A DNA stretch of 64,000 nt from NCBI RefSeq assembly GCF_013623835.1, contig NZ_JABKDE010000001.1, forward strand, positions 496,001 through 560,000. Reading direction: 5' to 3'. A program made the position numbers and the translations under genes. Below the pieces are notes generated by a model that made no database searches, was not told where the DNA came from, and saw only the letters and a list, made by a program, of their open reading frames with translations. The first letter of the stretch is position 1. The number at the start of each line of letters is the position of its first letter. The stretch is from Brevibacterium oceani (lineage in GTDB: Bacteria; Actinomycetota; Actinomycetes; Actinomycetales; Brevibacteriaceae). This document shows, piece by piece, positions 63,735 to 64,000 of this stretch.

Positions 63735-64000
63735 GCGGTGGCGCTCAGACGACCGCAGTCGCCACCGACCAACTGTGGCTGCGCGTAGGTGAACGGCTGC
63801 GGCACAGGCGAGCAGCGATGACTGCGGCCGTCGTCGCTGTCTCACGATGCCAGACGATCGGAGCTCGTGTGAGGAAGACCACGAGATGAATTTCTGAGGC
63901 GATGCAGCCGTAGTAGGCGGGGCCTCCTTGCCCTGGGAGCACTGGGGAAGACAGCATCGCCCCAGGTCAGAATGCTACTCCCGTAGTCGGTGAACTCCGG

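Larger units (their letters stand above)
63318..64000. other. Right flank, no gene recognised
   Basis: After the guaB terminator this stretch holds an IR (CCGGATACT / AGTATCCGG, 63540-63570), a 16-bp tandem array (63582-63628) and a family B palindrome (63672-63734). Short open frames here are not supported by ribosome-binding sites or codon pattern. Confidence 0.55.

Overview
The window is high-GC actinobacterial DNA. Gene content and synteny fit a Brevibacterium-like member of the Micrococcales: a pmt / rsmI / metG / tatD / rpfB block, CIRCE-controlled groES-groEL, guaB, many overlapping ATGA/GTGA starts, and Ala/Glu/Gly-rich proteins. No rRNA, tRNA, CRISPR array, transposase or phage gene was found. 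All calls come from reading the sequence; no database search was run.

Layout. 0-6 kb: L-2-hydroxyglutarate oxidase, Dps, a soluble-plus-membrane hypothetical, GalE, a DUF3626 protein, and a YdhK-type lipoprotein behind a CsoR-like operator. 6-10 kb: LysR regulator, GltS-type glutamate symporter and a sarcosine-oxidase-like flavoprotein. 10-16.4 kb: methyltransferase, an alpha/beta hydrolase divergent from a MerR regulator over a perfect palindrome, formate-tetrahydrofolate ligase with an insert, a ProC-like reductase, and a divergent MarR/SDR pair. 16.4-19.4 kb: class A beta-lactamase, LysR, and a second beta-lactamase-fold protein. 19.4-22 kb: a DUF6069-like membrane protein with a DesK/DesR-like two-component system. 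22-24.6 kb: the metNIQ methionine importer.

25-37.7 kb is a cell-surface glycan region. On the plus strand lie a polyprenyl-phosphate glycosyltransferase, a large multi-spanning membrane protein and GtrA. On the minus strand six overlapping genes encode a CMP-nonulosonate synthetase fused to a HAD phosphatase, a nonulosonate synthase lacking the SAF domain, a GT2 transferase, a polysialyltransferase-family protein, a GT52-like protein and a DUF6716-like glycosyltransferase; pmt follows. There is no NeuC epimerase. The synthase carries the motifs of 9-phosphate synthases. I therefore infer a KDN-9-P to KDN to CMP-KDN route feeding a teichulosonic-acid or polysialic-like wall polymer. This is the most interesting system in the window.

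38-51 kb: three DUF4190-type membrane proteins leading into rsmI, a nuclease-like gene bracketed by intergenic palindromes, metG, tatD, rpfB, groES-groEL and a pyruvyl-transferase-family protein. 51-64 kb: an ABC transporter pair, a PEP-synthase/rifampin-phosphotransferase-like enzyme, an acyltransferase, a tiny membrane protein with an operator, a divergent hypothetical/AAA-ATPase pair with helically phased ATAA boxes, an RluA-type pseudouridine synthase, a GntR regulator and guaB.

The non-coding DNA is also notable: three families of long palindromes, several short tandem arrays, and a near-palindromic decamer (CGCCTCGGCG or its complement) counted by hand 38 times in coding and intergenic DNA where about one copy would be expected by chance.
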